A stretch of DNA of 64,000 bases, taken from contig JAQJZZ010000007.1 of NCBI GenBank assembly GCA_030077755.1, positions 1,922,001-1,986,000 of the forward strand, read 5' to 3'. Under the pieces are notes generated by a model. The model was given only the letters and a program-made list of their open reading frames with translations, had not been told where the DNA came from and did no database searches. The stretch is from Filosporella fistucella. Taxonomy: Eukaryota; Ascomycota; Leotiomycetes; Helotiales. Of the stretch, positions 33,464-45,246 are shown piece after piece. The position numbers and the translations under genes are program-made. The number at the start of each line of letters is the position of its first letter. The first letter of the stretch is position 1.

Positions 33464-36408
33464 CTTTAATTGCGTGTTCCGCGGCCGGAATCCCCCCGGA
33501 GACACAAGGGCACAGGAGATCCGATTTCGGTGCATCGGGATCAATCATGTTGTATACTACTTAGAGAAGAAGAGATCTGATCCGTAGTAACAAGTAATTT
33601 CTGATGTATGCTCGCCATTACCATTGCAGACCGATATCCAACGGCCTTGAAATAATTGTTTATGACGGAGGAAGGTTGAAGACGATTGTGGGTCAACATG
33701 CTTGACTGATCTACTCCCGCTCCTACCCGAACAATTCTATCCCGGAGTTTAACCGCCATCGTAGCATTGAGAATTGATCACGATATACCAATATATGAGG
33801 TAGCCTCCCCGGTAGAATTGCTCCACATTGGTTACAACAGGTGTTAGCTAGTCATTGTCATCACTTCGTCAAATTCTTGTCATTCTATAATCTTAGCTTT
33901 GAATATGCCTGCACTAACATTTCGTTGCAAGACGTCTGGGTAAACTTCTCTTAATCTCCCTCACCCCTCCTATATTAACAGCTTTAAGCCCCGAGAACAT
34001 ACGGAGTGCAACGAAGTCCTCGAGCTCATAGTTTACCAAGTTTCGTTGCGTTCCGTCCGCTTTAGCCCGCTTTCTCATCTGAGCTTGAATCCAACATTTC
34101 GTTGCATTCCGTCAACTCTAGCCCTCTTTCTTATCTGAGCTTGTAGAGTATAGGCAAGGTTCGTTGCACTCCGCTAAAGTCTTGCCGTTTTAAATTTTTA
34201 GGTATAAGAAAGCTTTCGTTGCACTCCGCTGAAGTCTTGCCGTTTTATCCTCTTGGGTACAAGGAAGCCTTTCATTGTATCACGGCGAGTCTTTAGCTAG
34301 GTCTAAGTGAAACAGCGAACCGGCATGTAGAATTTTAGGTGCTATCTTATAAGGTAATTGTATATATACGTGTCTCCTCAACCTTGTTGCTGCGTCTCTA
34401 AAACGCATCACTCATCTTCATGAACACATAAAAGCACTGTGGCAGATCCTGCACAGCATTTGATAGATGGTCCTCAGAGAGTAGCGAATTGATGTTTGCA
34501 ACCCAAGAATCTTACGCATGAATAGAGCCCCGGCTTAGAATCACCCAGCTATATCAGAGTATCGAAAGGCTCTTCCTAAATCAACCTTTGTTCTGCGATA
34601 GCAGAGATACATGCCAAGAGTGTTCTTCCATTATTGAGAAGATACAAGACTTGGTACAGGTGGCAATCAATCCTTCAAGTAGTGCAACAGTATCACCAAA
34701 CTCGTACTTCGAGCAATGGGAGGCACAAATTCCTTGCTTCATTTGAACTTGCTGCACAACGTTACTATGTTGTCTAACGGCTGCTCCAGCATTAATTCCG
34801 ATTCACAGGGCCTCCGCACGGCATTATTGCATCCGGATATGGCCATCCACAAACTGCGAATACCACAAAGCTTTCACGCCTGTATATCTTCTTATATGTA
34901 GCCGTCAGCAGCCACGGAAAGTGCTGCTAGGAGTCCTCGACAACTTGGTTTCAGCATCTTTGGTGGCAGGATCTATTTTATGCCTTTTAAGACTTGGAAT
35001 CTCTGGGGGTTGTCGCAGATGACTGCACCAGCGTACGCTAGGAGACATGTACTCAAGCGCAATGCCATTTATACTCCAATCCACTTGGACATTGAACATC
35101 TCGTGTTCCATTTCCAAGCACTACCTAGCGCTTGCTGTCCACAGATGTGATTCGACTTGAGGGGCAGTGAACAAGAGTGTCGTTTTGCTTCAATGATTGA
35201 GAGAGAGGACTTTGTTGTAATAATGCTGTAGAGCTGCATCGAATGCTATAGCTGTTGAGTATGCTGCAAAACGCGTAAATCAAGGACGCGACTTGAGACA
35301 AGAGGCATGTTGACCACCGATTTCAGGCGCATCCGTGGTAGTATAGTAGATTCTGATACCTTGAAAGGATTCCATGGGTTTCGCAGAGAAGGTGCAATCG
35401 TGTGGATGTTTCGCGAATGTTGTGAAGCGTCCAGGTGAATGTAGGTAATGGAAGGTTATCTTGGGTACTTAGGTACAAGCACAGTAGAGGAGCAGGTACC
35501 GAAGTAGTGCCATAGGACACTGCTATCCGGAAAGGGATAAGCGTAGTCTGGAGTGAACACAAGCGAAAGCAACCACCTCAATTGTCTTCCTGCGTGTCTG
35601 TTTCGTGTCTTTTGTAATTATCACGATCTCAGAGCCTTGCTGGAAATATGTGCACCTTGTGCAGTCTTTCCTTTCTTAGGTCGTGCAACTCTGACAAGTA
35701 GGTGCAGGAACCGAACGGATCCCACCATCACAAGGTCTTGGTGGGGAAACATATTGCGAGGTTGAGTTGCTGAAAAGTTTAATTTGCATTTTATATATGA
35801 AGTCTCTGTTGATTTCAAACACTGGCATCATTATATTGAGGTTCAAAGTATATATGGAGTACCATACAAGCATTAGCTATGGCTCTTCTTCCCACAAGAG
35901 CAAACCTCCACCATATATCTCATTCCTGTTCCAATTCAGCCCCGAACGCAAAGAAGCAACTTTCAACACACTGTTGACCTCTCATTTTAGCGCTTACCTT
36001 TCACGTCTCACCTCATACCAAGGCATATCACATCACATTCTCAACACGTTGCAAAATCTGAAAATCACGCTTTTATTATCTCTTGAAAAGAGTAGCTAGA
36101 AGCTAAAATGATGATGTATTATCTGCAAAAGACCATGCATATCCTTTGTAAGAAAACGCCGTGAAGAAGTCGCTCTCCTAGACTCGTGGGTCGTAATCGA
36201 GGAATGTTGGAGTTGAGTTGGATGTTGTGGTGTAGTGTCGAGGTTGTGGTATGTGAGGGTGTTGAGGATTAGTAAGAGAGGTCGGAGTGAAGAAGGGATT
36301 AGATGTACATGCTATGATTCCATTAGTTTGGTGTATGGATATTAGGTTTTAAGAGATAAATTGACACCACTTCCACCAAAAAGTAAAAAGAAAAGCAAAG
36401 GAGAAAAC
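33464..36408. other. Gene-poor spacer, about 2.9 kb
   Basis: No supported gene. A degenerate tandem array at about 34041-34290 is listed separately. Frames at 34716-34901 and 35323-35562 show no features of real genes. Confidence 0.45.
34041..34290. repeat. Degenerate tandem repeat with TTTCGTTGCAYTCCG core, period about 55-63 bp
   Basis: The core occurs at about 34041, 34097, 34160, 34215 and, decayed, 34271. Flanking text such as AAAGTCTTGCCGTTTTA or CTCTTTCTTATCTGAGCTT is shared between adjacent units. An isolated copy lies near 33920 and an inverted one (GGAGTGCAACGAA) near 34010. Confidence 0.65.
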
Positions 36409-39112
36409 TCACTCATCATCATCCAAATTCCACACCTTCCTCTTCTCATCCTCCTCCTCTTTCTTTCCCACCTTCATATCAGCACCATGCTCCATCTTAA
36501 ACAAATATCCCTTTTCCTTTTCCTCATCCTCATCTTTCTTCACCCCACCATTCATATCACCCATTCCCACTCCCATTCCCTCATTCTTAAATCCACTTCC
36601 CTCTCCAGCACCAAATCCTCCCCTCTTCCTCTTAACACTACTCCTAGCACTCTCCTCCTCATCCTCCTCATCACCAAAGTATCTTTTTCCGGAACCAGAA
36701 GAGTACTCATCCATGGACGAATGCGAGTTTGCGAGCGCGGCTTTGGTGTTTCCCTTTGGAGCGCGGACTTTTGGTTGGGGTTTTGCGGGCGTGGAGGGGC
36801 TGGAACCAGAAGCGGATTTGGATTCTTTGCGGATTTTTTGGAAATGTTGACTAATGATGGATAATATGTTAGCGGTTTAGGTCTGGAAAGAGGGGTAAGA
36901 GGGGGAGAGGAGAGATATGGGATAAAAGAAGTGTAAGAAGAGGTTTTAGGGGAGAAGTGAAATAGAAAGGAATCACTTGAATGATGGTGCTGGTGATAGA
37001 AAACTTGTCGGGAAATGAATGAAGGGCTCTGAGAATGCAGTTGCTGTGACAAGAGGAGAAGTGATTTGATAAGGTATTCTTACTTCACCCTGCCTCATTG
37101 AAGCTGGATTGAATATTGTGATACAAGCAACAAATATGATGCTGCAAGGTATTCTGACTGAGCTTTCACTTGTGCTTTAAAAGTTGAGTAGCTACGAAAA
37201 ATAGCAAGTTGAAGTAACGAGGCAGTAGTGTATGAAGATGATCTAGTGTCGCTGCTGCATAAATTGACTTCAAGTGCTTGAAAATAAGAAAAGGGTCAGA
37301 GTGACATGGAAAGATACTTTCAAATCGTTCATGAACTGATGTTATAGTGTTCATCGCTGAACTAACTTCGACATGCAAAATCGGTTACGACGAGAGATTA
37401 TGGTACACAGCCAGAAGCACCCTACTGCTGCATAAAGTAACTTTGCAGTACCGCATCGTACAAAATGGGAGATGTGATTCTGATATCGCTACCGCACAAG
37501 AATCACAGCTTCTCTTCAAGACGGTATGAAATGCAGTGGCATATAGAAATGGGAGAGCTCGCACAACTAATATGATGCCACTGCGGTAGCATAAACAAGA
37601 GGGAAGAGTTTATGATATTATTGCCGCACTAGAAGCATCTCTCTAGCACCCAATCCGAGTCTAAATTCTGCGACAGACAATGAATATGCAGCTCGCACAA
37701 CCGATTCGTTTTCATCATAGAAGTAACAGTGAACAGATGTCAGGTATCGATGAAGAGAGGGAAGTGACCCGCAGATCGCGGCTGGAGCGTAACATCTCTC
37801 CAAGTCTCAGAGCGAGTCTGGAGTGCAGCAACATGTGGAATGAAGGTGTGCTGCATGATCAAATTGGCACCGCCATAGCCGAGATAGGAACGACAACGAT
37901 GAGTGGAGACGAATTGGGTGAGTCTGATATCACCACTTCACTAGCAGCAGAATACTACCCTTCGAAGCGGACTCGAGGGGCAGCCTCAGAGCAGGAAGGA
38001 GCTTAGTGGTGGATGCCACCGAAATAGCGAGAGCAAGCCACACCAAAGAACCAGAAAGGAGAATATGTTTTAATGTCTCTGTCTCACTAGAGTCTGGACT
38101 TTTGCCGCCAGTGCAACTTAAAGAGTCGCATTGATAGAAGGAGGGGCTATGTGCTTGTTTGAGCAAAATGATAAGAGCAGAGGACAACCATGATTTGAAA
38201 GGGGGATGTGCTTACAATTTGTATGTATAACGAGACTTTGAACTACAGAGCAAGTTGGAGATGGACCAGCGAGCAGGAATATGGTAACTCGCACTAAGAA
38301 GCGATCCATAGCATCAACGACAGCGAGTTCAGCAGAAAGGAAAGAGTGATTCTAATATAACAGCAGCATGAAAATTGCTCCAAGTACCTTTTTGAATCGA
38401 AGCAAGTTCAGGATTTGTGTTCAGCAAAAAGAAGATAGCATATCCACAAGATCCAATACTTCCATCATGATAGCGGCTGATTCAAAGGAAATGGAGAAGT
38501 AATGCTGATGTCACTGCAGGAAATAATCATTGCTCTAAGTACTTCTCAGGACAATCCAGTCTGCAGCAACAAGCGAAGGAGGGTCTCAGCTTGATACCAC
38601 TTCAAAACCAGTACCAAGCATCCAGGATAAGTGGATCGCCAAAGGGGGGTGTAAACGCCGAGGATCGATACAAGCGCGATAAAAATACCGAACATCAACA
38701 ACGAGAACACTAAAACAGAAATTATTCCATACCACAGCACCACAAAGTCATCGCTCTACTCAGAGTAACTTCTGTATCGCATTCGTGTAAAAAAAAGGGG
38801 GGGGGGGGGGAGGGGGAGGCTAGCTGAATGCCACCCCCCAACCCCAAAAGCCAACGATGACTCCTCTCATAGAAGTGAAACACTCGATGCCACTACCATC
38901 TTTATACCAAATAATATCAAAAACTTCAAATTCCAATAAACCAAAGAGAAAAAATCTCACCGACAAGCCTCATGAGTAAAGCTGTAACCCTTAGCGTTCA
39001 TCTTACTCGCAATAGCAGGCCAGATAATAGATTTCAAAGCTCCTTCTTCGATGATGGCGAGGAGGAGATCCTTGTCTGCCTTGTGGTCCCACATGGATGA
39101 TTTAGGAGGCAT
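36409..39112 (-). CDS. Myb/SANT-like domain protein, 197 aa, split by a 2.1-kb intron
   Basis: Exon 1 is 39112-38961 and exon 2 is 36850-36409. Both join in phase 2 (CG|T, Arg) to give 594 nt with a closed frame. Residues about 7-60 form the domain: MWDHKADKDLLLAIIEEGA, then IIWPAIASKMNAKGYSFTHE, ending ACRQHFQKIRKESK across the junction. Downstream are Ser/Pro/Lys-rich linkers, SSVKRKRGG (likely nuclear signal), and an acidic-basic tail ending WNLDDDE. The intron, 36851-38960, is 2110 nt, far longer than any other here, and is filled with degenerate repeats. An alternative acceptor at about 38770 after a strong C/T tract would append only SYSE and stop, giving a domain-only product. Exon pairing rests on phase and on the expected domain ending. 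Confidence 0.68.
37200..38770. repeat. Diverged repeats of about 80-110 bp inside the 2.1-kb intron
   Basis: Related phrases such as GTGATTCTGATATCGCTACCGCA, GATGCCACTGCGGTAGCA, GATATTATTGCCGCACTAGAAGCATCTCTC and GATGTCACTGCAGG recur at irregular spacing. Units are too diverged for an exact period by eye. They lie entirely within the proposed intron. Confidence 0.45.
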
Positions 39113-40947
39113 GGTTGTGGATTTAGTGTTTGGTGTTTAGTGAGGTGGTTGGTGTGAGGGTAAAGTAGCTGGGTTTGAGGCGCGGTAGTTGGTATCTGGG
39201 TGCGGGAGTTGATCTTGGGAGGGAGAAGATCGAGGTCGATGTATGCGGGAGTTGATTTTGTAAGGCAGAAATTCGAGGTGGAGGTATGCGGTGGTTGGTA
39301 CTTGTGTGCGATCTTTGGTATCTGGCTGGGGTAGATAGTGTCTTGCCGTGGCACTTGAATCTTGCTCTAGTACTTGGTATCTGAATGCGGTACTCGGTAT
39401 CCCAGGATTGAAGTACGTGTAGAAGTAACACAGTATTGCAAAAGTCAGTTGATTGAAAAGAAGCAAAGTGAAAGTCAGGAAGAAGATAGCGATCGATAAC
39501 ACTTGGTTGAGTTCTCTCGATCTCCTCGTGAATAACCTCCCACTTTGGGAAATTCACTTCTAACCCAAGTCAATCCGTAGCCAATTAAGGCGGAGAGATA
39601 CTTCAGATATTAAACTTCACCTTAAAGCTAAAGAGTCACAAAGAGAAGCCGATCAGCTCACATCTTGAGAGCAAATTGTAGCATTAGTGACGACTTGTCT
39701 AGGCCTATCGCTCTTTACTTTCTTGGTATACCTCCGCACAGATGTAAGGATAAGTGAGTCATCGTACCCGGCTATTGCATACAGCTGTCATTGTTGCAAA
39801 AAGGAAGGGCAGGCTGGGTTCTTGTTCTTTGGTGTTGCACAGAGTTTTGATAGCCATGTTCTTTCTGATGTTGGCCCAGCCACCCGCTTCCCCGGAAATA
39901 CAGGGGCGAGAAACAGCGGAAGCAGGTCTGGTGTACGCAGCCGATGGTGACCTGGAAAGAAACCATTATTTCAATTAAGAGTAAATATAATCAATTACCT
40001 GTAAATAATAACAAATGTTTCATTGCACAATAGCTGAATGAAGAAATTATACACAAAGATACGAGCTAGCCATGCACAAGTAATGCTTTTATGCAGGTCC
40101 CTGTATAATCCCGCCCCATTCCTTTTGCTCGCCGCTTTACCACGTTCCCAACGCCGTACCAATCCCTACTAGCTTTCTGCATGCACTCTACGCGCAAATT
40201 CGCGTCGAACAACGACATCGAATGAAGTTGCAGCCACGGTTCTTTCCCTAGACAACGGAAGCTCTTTCTAACCTGATCAACAAACCTCTTTTACTCCTCA
40301 TCAGGCAACCATAGTAACATCGTCATATTCCCAGGCCATTTTCCTCAAGAAAGCGGTCCGAGCCCTCTTATCCAGCCCTTATCCTGTGCCTTATTGCTGC
40401 AGCTATGCCTTGCTATGCATATTCACAAAGACTAGAGAAGAACTACTTGTGTGTATCTCGCCATCTTGCAGCTAAAGAAAGCTTTGTATATGCCAAAGAG
40501 CGCTATTCCCTCTCTTTCCTATAACCCAATGTCCCATCTGCACGCAACCCCCGCCATCTCAAAGGCAAAGGTTGTGAAGCGGGGAGATATTTCTATTTAG
40601 GTCTGCCTCACCGATCCTCACGCTCTTTTCTGGCCTATTTCACACCGCCTATTCGCGAGGGATACTTTTCTCTGATCGCTGTGATTCTTCTGCTACTGCT
40701 GTGCGAAGGCAAATCTGGAAAGGTATTTTAAGAGTACTTCCTCTATTGCAAAGAAGAAAAGAAGACTTGAATTCTCGAGTGCAGAGATAGAGCTTTGATT
40801 TCTGACTTTTGTTGGCTTGGTACGCTTGCAAAAAGTGGTTGTACGATCTTTTGAGAAAAGGGTCATTCACGCTCTTAGAGATCGAGTCACTTACTCCCGA
40901 GATTTCTGCACACCGACAATCTGGCGAGCCTTCGCAGGACAGAGAGG
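39113..40947. other. Divergent spacer between two Myb/SANT-like genes
   Basis: The 197-aa gene reads leftward and the 265-aa gene rightward from this 1.8-kb region, so it holds both promoters. The first 450 bp contain repeated GGTAGTTGGTAYYTGGGTGCGG-like text. No gene is supported within. Confidence 0.45.
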
Positions 40948-42101
40948 ATGCCGAATGATACTGCCATTACGAGGTTGCTATATGCAATACTCAGTCAGAA
41001 ATGTTTGAAAGATGTGAGTTTTTATATTCGGGTTGATATTTTGCTTCTGCTTCCTGTGCCCCACTTCGCCAAGATGCCTCTATTCCCAACTCCCTTACTC
41101 ACCACATCTTATCATATAACTCACATGACACTGCTTCCTCTTTCTCTCTTCATCATACTCTCTCATGTCCGTTTTGAATATTACCTAAACTAATATCCAT
41201 CACACAGATCGATTGGAACCGCGTAGCTCACGATCCCGTCCTCAGCCAAGAAATCACAAATGGCCATGCAGCACGTATGCGCTATTCGCGCTTCAAGAAA
41301 CAGATGGATGGGACTGCTAATACACCTACACGCCGTCGAGCACCGAAAGGAAGCAAGAATAAAGTTGAGAAGAGTCCTAGGAAAGGGAAGGGAAAGGGGA
41401 AAGAGGGTGGAAAGGGAGGAGAGAGTGAAGATGATGAGGCTGAGACTGAGGAGGGAGTGGGTGTTAAGGTATATTTGATTCTTTTCCCTCTGTACTACTT
41501 CACCCCGAGCACGCTATTATATCTGGACTTTAATCCATATGATCCCAGGCCCCCTGAGCTTTTTTTTTTCACTCATCTCAATCACATATCCCACCTCGTC
41601 TAGGAACAAAAAAGCTAACACACCTCTCAGCGCGAGCCCTCCCTCCCAAGCATGCTAACGCCCCTCTCAACAACCGATTTCCCAACCCCAAATTCCTACC
41701 TAAAAACCGAATACGATTCGCCAAACCCACATACATACCACCAACCCTCTCATACCCAACTTCACCGCCAAAACTCACCAACCCCTTCCCCCTCCCCTCA
41801 AACATACCACTCTCAGTCCCACCGCTCTCATCAAACCCAAAGTCAAGACTTGGACCCCTACATCTCCTCCTTCACCTCTTCACTCCCAGGTCTCCCATCC
41901 CCTTCCCTCTTCGGTGAATACGGGATGGGTATCGATGGCTCGTATGGAGCAGGTGGATACGATTTGTTCTCGTCGCCAGCTGCTCCATCTGAGTTCGGGG
42001 AAAGCTTTGAGGGGAGTGGGATCAAGAGGGAGGAAGGAGAGGGCGTGGGAGTCGCGGTGAAGAGGGAAGAGAGGTGGGAGGAAGGGTATAGGGGGATGTG
42101 A
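40948..42101 (+). CDS. Myb/SANT-like domain protein with Ser/Pro-rich tail, 265 aa
   Basis: Three exons: 40948-41013, 41208-41468 and 41631-42101, with introns of 194 and 162 nt, all joins phase 0. The domain is at the very N-terminus: DTAITRLLYAILSQKCLKD, then IDWNRVAHDPVLSQEITNG and HAARMRYSRFKKQMDG. Intron 1 sits exactly before IDW, as in four relatives. A strongly basic stretch follows (RRRAPKGSKNKVEKSPRKGK), then an acidic patch, a Ser/Thr/Pro/His-rich region and a glycine/tyrosine-rich part (GEYGMGIDGSYGAGGYD). The end is mixed-charge. It is the only member of the family here on the plus strand. Probably nuclear; DNA binding is inferred. Confidence 0.82.
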
Positions 42102-43290
42102 AAGATTTTTGGTTTTCTGGTTTTGAGTTAGAATGTATGGTGATGACATGTGAAGTGATGGAAAGAAAATCGGAGGATGAATACGAGGGGAGAGCAAGGT
42201 TTCATTTTGTGTACCGCCTTAGTCGGCGGGAGGAGGAGAGGGGGGATAAAATTGATCCGTAGCTAGCTGGCTGAAAATAAGTGTGTTTTGTTCCCGCGTT
42301 TGATTTCAGGTTCATTATGAAAATGAATAAGTAAAAGAGAAAAGTAGATATTTCAGCGAGTAGAATCGTAATAGAGGTTGAAAACAAAAGTCCTATAACA
42401 TTCATACAATAGTTCCTATATATAGGTTGGGATCAAATATCAAACTAGTATTCATAAAAAGCTAGAGGTAATGCAGGAATGAAGTATGATATATTTTTTA
42501 GCTAAATCTATAACATATATCAATCATTCTTTTAAATCACCAACTCTCTCTGGTCTACTGAGTATTGAAGCTAGGACCAATGGCAGGTAGGAAAGAAGCT
42601 TACGGTAGAGGGGACGTTTGTTTCATAAATGTATTCTAGGGCATAATTTGAAAGCGGAAATTGTGGTTTAAGGCTACCTTAATTAAGATTGAGGGGTAGT
42701 GTATCGCATAGTGGTAGTAAGTATGTATGGTGAGATGGAAGATCTCTGTCATTTAAGCAGAGGAATGAGAGGTCCGTGATACTGGTGATTGAAACATTGA
42801 AGGAGCTTTATCTTTTAATAAGTATAATTTCTTGCATAGAGTGCTTAGGATGAGATACTTTTCTCATGCTCCAATAACCGACAATGGACAAAGATCACTC
42901 GAGGGATGCGAGTGAATCACTATGCCTCTTTGTCTTTTCGTCAACAATGGATTGAGATGTCAAAAGATACTTCATTTATCCCTCGCCCAAGTTTCTCGAT
43001 AGAGCACAGACGGCATTGTTTGTCGCGAGTGAGTATTGTATGTAAGATTCTGTTGAGAGGAGGACACATTGTTGGAAGTGTGAGAAAGGAGACACAAATG
43101 TGAACAATCAAGCCTCGGGCGGGGCTGTTTTAGACAGTGATGAGCCCCTCTGTCATGTTATATAAATGATGGAATGACTAAATGAAACCAGATCCCATTC
43201 CACTCTTTACATCAACCGGAGAGTAACAACTATTACTCCCAAATATAGGATCTACTCTTAGACATAAAATCAAATCTCGACTCACCAAAT
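42102..43290. other. Spacer and promoter of the amidoligase gene
   Basis: AT-rich, no supported gene. The last 200 bp contain TATATAAATG near 43160, a possible TATA element about 130 bp before the amidoligase start. Confidence 0.45.
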
Positions 43291-45246
43291 ATGTCACAGA
43301 AACCCGAAACCATCAACCCCGGAGAGGCATTAGCAAGGGCCAAGCTGATCCCACCAATAACATTCGGACTCGAGATCGAGCTCGATTTTGCCCTCTCAAA
43401 ACAATTGTATTACAACTGGCTTGACTGCAATCCAAACTTACCAACAGACAGACGGGATGACCGCCAACGGCGAGCGGATATGGCTCATCGGGAGATTGCG
43501 GCTATGGAAGCAGAGAGCTTCTCTACCCAATCTGATGACGACTGGCTGAGGGATAAGATCTTAGCATTTTTCCTCGAACATTTGAATCATCTTCACGGCC
43601 ATGATACCGAATTCAGTCGATCGAAAATAGGATTGATCGTTGCAAATGATCCGCAGACGGGCTCAAATTATAGCTGGCATTTGACAGTAGATGAAAGTCT
43701 TCATCCGCATCGATCTGATTTGGCGCTTGTACTAGGGGAGGACGCGGAGGATATGAAAAGGATGTATCGAGTGAGTGCAGGGGAGTTAGTTTCTTGTGTC
43801 CTGAAATTGGATCAGCAGCCGAAATGGCTCGAGCAGTTGAATCAAATTAGTCGAGATCTGACCTGGAATTCTGCTCGTGGAGCTTTCGTAACAGAGACCG
43901 AACATCTGCATGTCCATATGGCTTTTCAAGACGCCGAATTAGAGCTGCCGGTCCTGCAGACGATCTGTGTTCTGTATGGTATATACGAGAGCGAGATTGA
44001 GACTTGGTTGAAACCACAGCAAAGAGATAATATGTGGTGTATGCCACTTCGATATGGAATGCAGCGACGGCGTTTAGCTCGCCCTATCGACTTGAAAGCG
44101 TTTCCTGAAAAAGAAGGGTTCCCGCGGCTTTTGACGTCGAAAAGATACACGCCCAACGAATTTGCAGAAATAATCTACGATACAAAATCAATCAATGATT
44201 TGAGGAACGCAATCAGCGGGTACTCGTACTCAGAATTGCTACGAACTGCCCACGATAAGCGGGACTTCGAGGCCAAATTTGAACGAAGTGCAAGGCGCTA
44301 CGTTTCCGTGAACCCTTCCCCCAGTAGATTAAACAAGGACCTGACGGTTGAGTTTCGACACCACCATGGAACCTTTGACCCCGAAGAAATGATGTGGTGG
44401 GTCAGGTTCTGTGGTCAACTAGTTCGATTCTCATACTACATAGCCAAATCGGGGAAACTTGTCGTAGACCGCAAAATGAAAGATGAACCAACTTTTGTCG
44501 ATCATCTAACAACCAAATGGGGGTCCATCCTTGACCTCATTGGCTTCGAACCAGAAGGTAAATATCATTTTGCTGCACAAAAAGACAAATTCAGAGACGA
44601 CCGGACCGAAGCAGAGCGAGAGCTTGAAGATATGTTTATCAAAGAACGAATACAGAGACGCTGCACCGGCGAAGTAACTGGCACGGGTATGGACGCCCGA
44701 ATTGCAGCTGACATCGGGTATGCAGATCTCATAAAGCGGGGCAGATTCAAAAACTGTAGAACAAAATATGACCTCCCAGAGGAAGTGATTGAATATGAAT
44801 GGGCGGAGGTGTTGCAATATGGCATTGAAGGAGATGTTTTCGAAGGAGATAACCTGACTCTTTCACAATACAGTCATAGGCTTGACCACATGAGAAAGCA
44901 ACCTTTCAACATCGAGGTTGAAAGTCAGCAGTGGAGAGAGCAATGGATACAAAAACTCTGGCAGTCAAGCACCAACGTCCCTATCACTAGCGCGTGGGAG
45001 AGACGAGAATTGCGCAGAAAAATCTGGGTGGCATGTTCACTCGAGATGAAGAGGTCAATCTCTCAGAAGTGGATACAAACGATTTCAGATGGTCACGATC
45101 AGAATGGCCAGTGTACGCTTTACAAAGCCATATTCCTGGAAGGAACTGCCTGGCCATGGGAAACGATTACAATGGTATTTCAGACGGACAACGGCCCAGA
45201 TATTAGGACCTACACTCCAGGGCCAGACGGGTATGTAGAGGAGTGA
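43291..45246 (+). CDS. Putative amidoligase (Amidoligase_2 / GCS-like superfamily), 651 aa
   Basis: Single exon. The family is related to glutamine synthetase and gamma-glutamylcysteine synthetase and makes ATP-dependent amide bonds, for example on peptides or amino compounds. The hallmarks are in order: GLEIE at residues 26-30 in the first strand, EHLHVHMAF with three spaced histidines around residues 204-212, and TVEFRHHHGTFDPEEMMWW starting near residue 352, the usual E-F-R...H.G pattern. Acidic and histidine residues here would bind metal and ATP. The last 200 residues are charged, helical and not recognised. No signal peptide. Neighbours (Myb-like gene upstream, tRNA downstream) give no hint of a substrate; no partner cyclotransferase is seen. 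The closing SPY-like start ATG at 43291 follows an A-rich leader. Confidence 0.8.
   Translation: MSQKPETINPGEALARAKLIPPITFGLEIELDFALSKQLYYNWLDCNPNLPTDRRDDRQRRADMAHREIAAMEAESFSTQSDDDWLRDKILAFFLEHLNHLHGHDTEFSRSKIGLIVANDPQTGSNYSWHLTVDESLHPHRSDLALVLGEDAEDMKRMYRVSAGELVSCVLKLDQQPKWLEQLNQISRDLTWNSARGAFVTETEHLHVHMAFQDAELELPVLQTICVLYGIYESEIETWLKPQQRDNMWCMPLRYGMQRRRLARPIDLKAFPEKEGFPRLLTSKRYTPNEFAEIIYDTKSINDLRNAISGYSYSELLRTAHDKRDFEAKFERSARRYVSVNPSPSRLNKDLTVEFRHHHGTFDPEEMMWWVRFCGQLVRFSYYIAKSGKLVVDRKMKDEPTFVDHLTTKWGSILDLIGFEPEGKYHFAAQKDKFRDDRTEAERELEDMFIKERIQRRCTGEVTGTGMDARIAADIGYADLIKRGRFKNCRTKYDLPEEVIEYEWAEVLQYGIEGDVFEGDNLTLSQYSHRLDHMRKQPFNIEVESQQWREQWIQKLWQSSTNVPITSAWERRELRRKIWVACSLEMKRSISQKWIQTISDGHDQNGQCTLYKAIFLEGTAWPWETITMVFQTDNGPDIRTYTPGPDGYVEE

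Noticed and set aside
36552..37052. 166-codon minus-strand frame overlapping exon 2 of the long-intron gene
   Set aside because: Its composition is a frame-shifted shadow of the acidic/basic tail; the alternative frame completes a Myb/SANT-like domain and ends properly.
37166..37378. 70-codon minus-strand frame and a possible FVACITIFNPASMRQ exon near 37.1 kb
   Set aside because: The second resembles a Myb/SANT-like helix but joins the downstream exon in the wrong phase, while exon 39112-38961 joins correctly.
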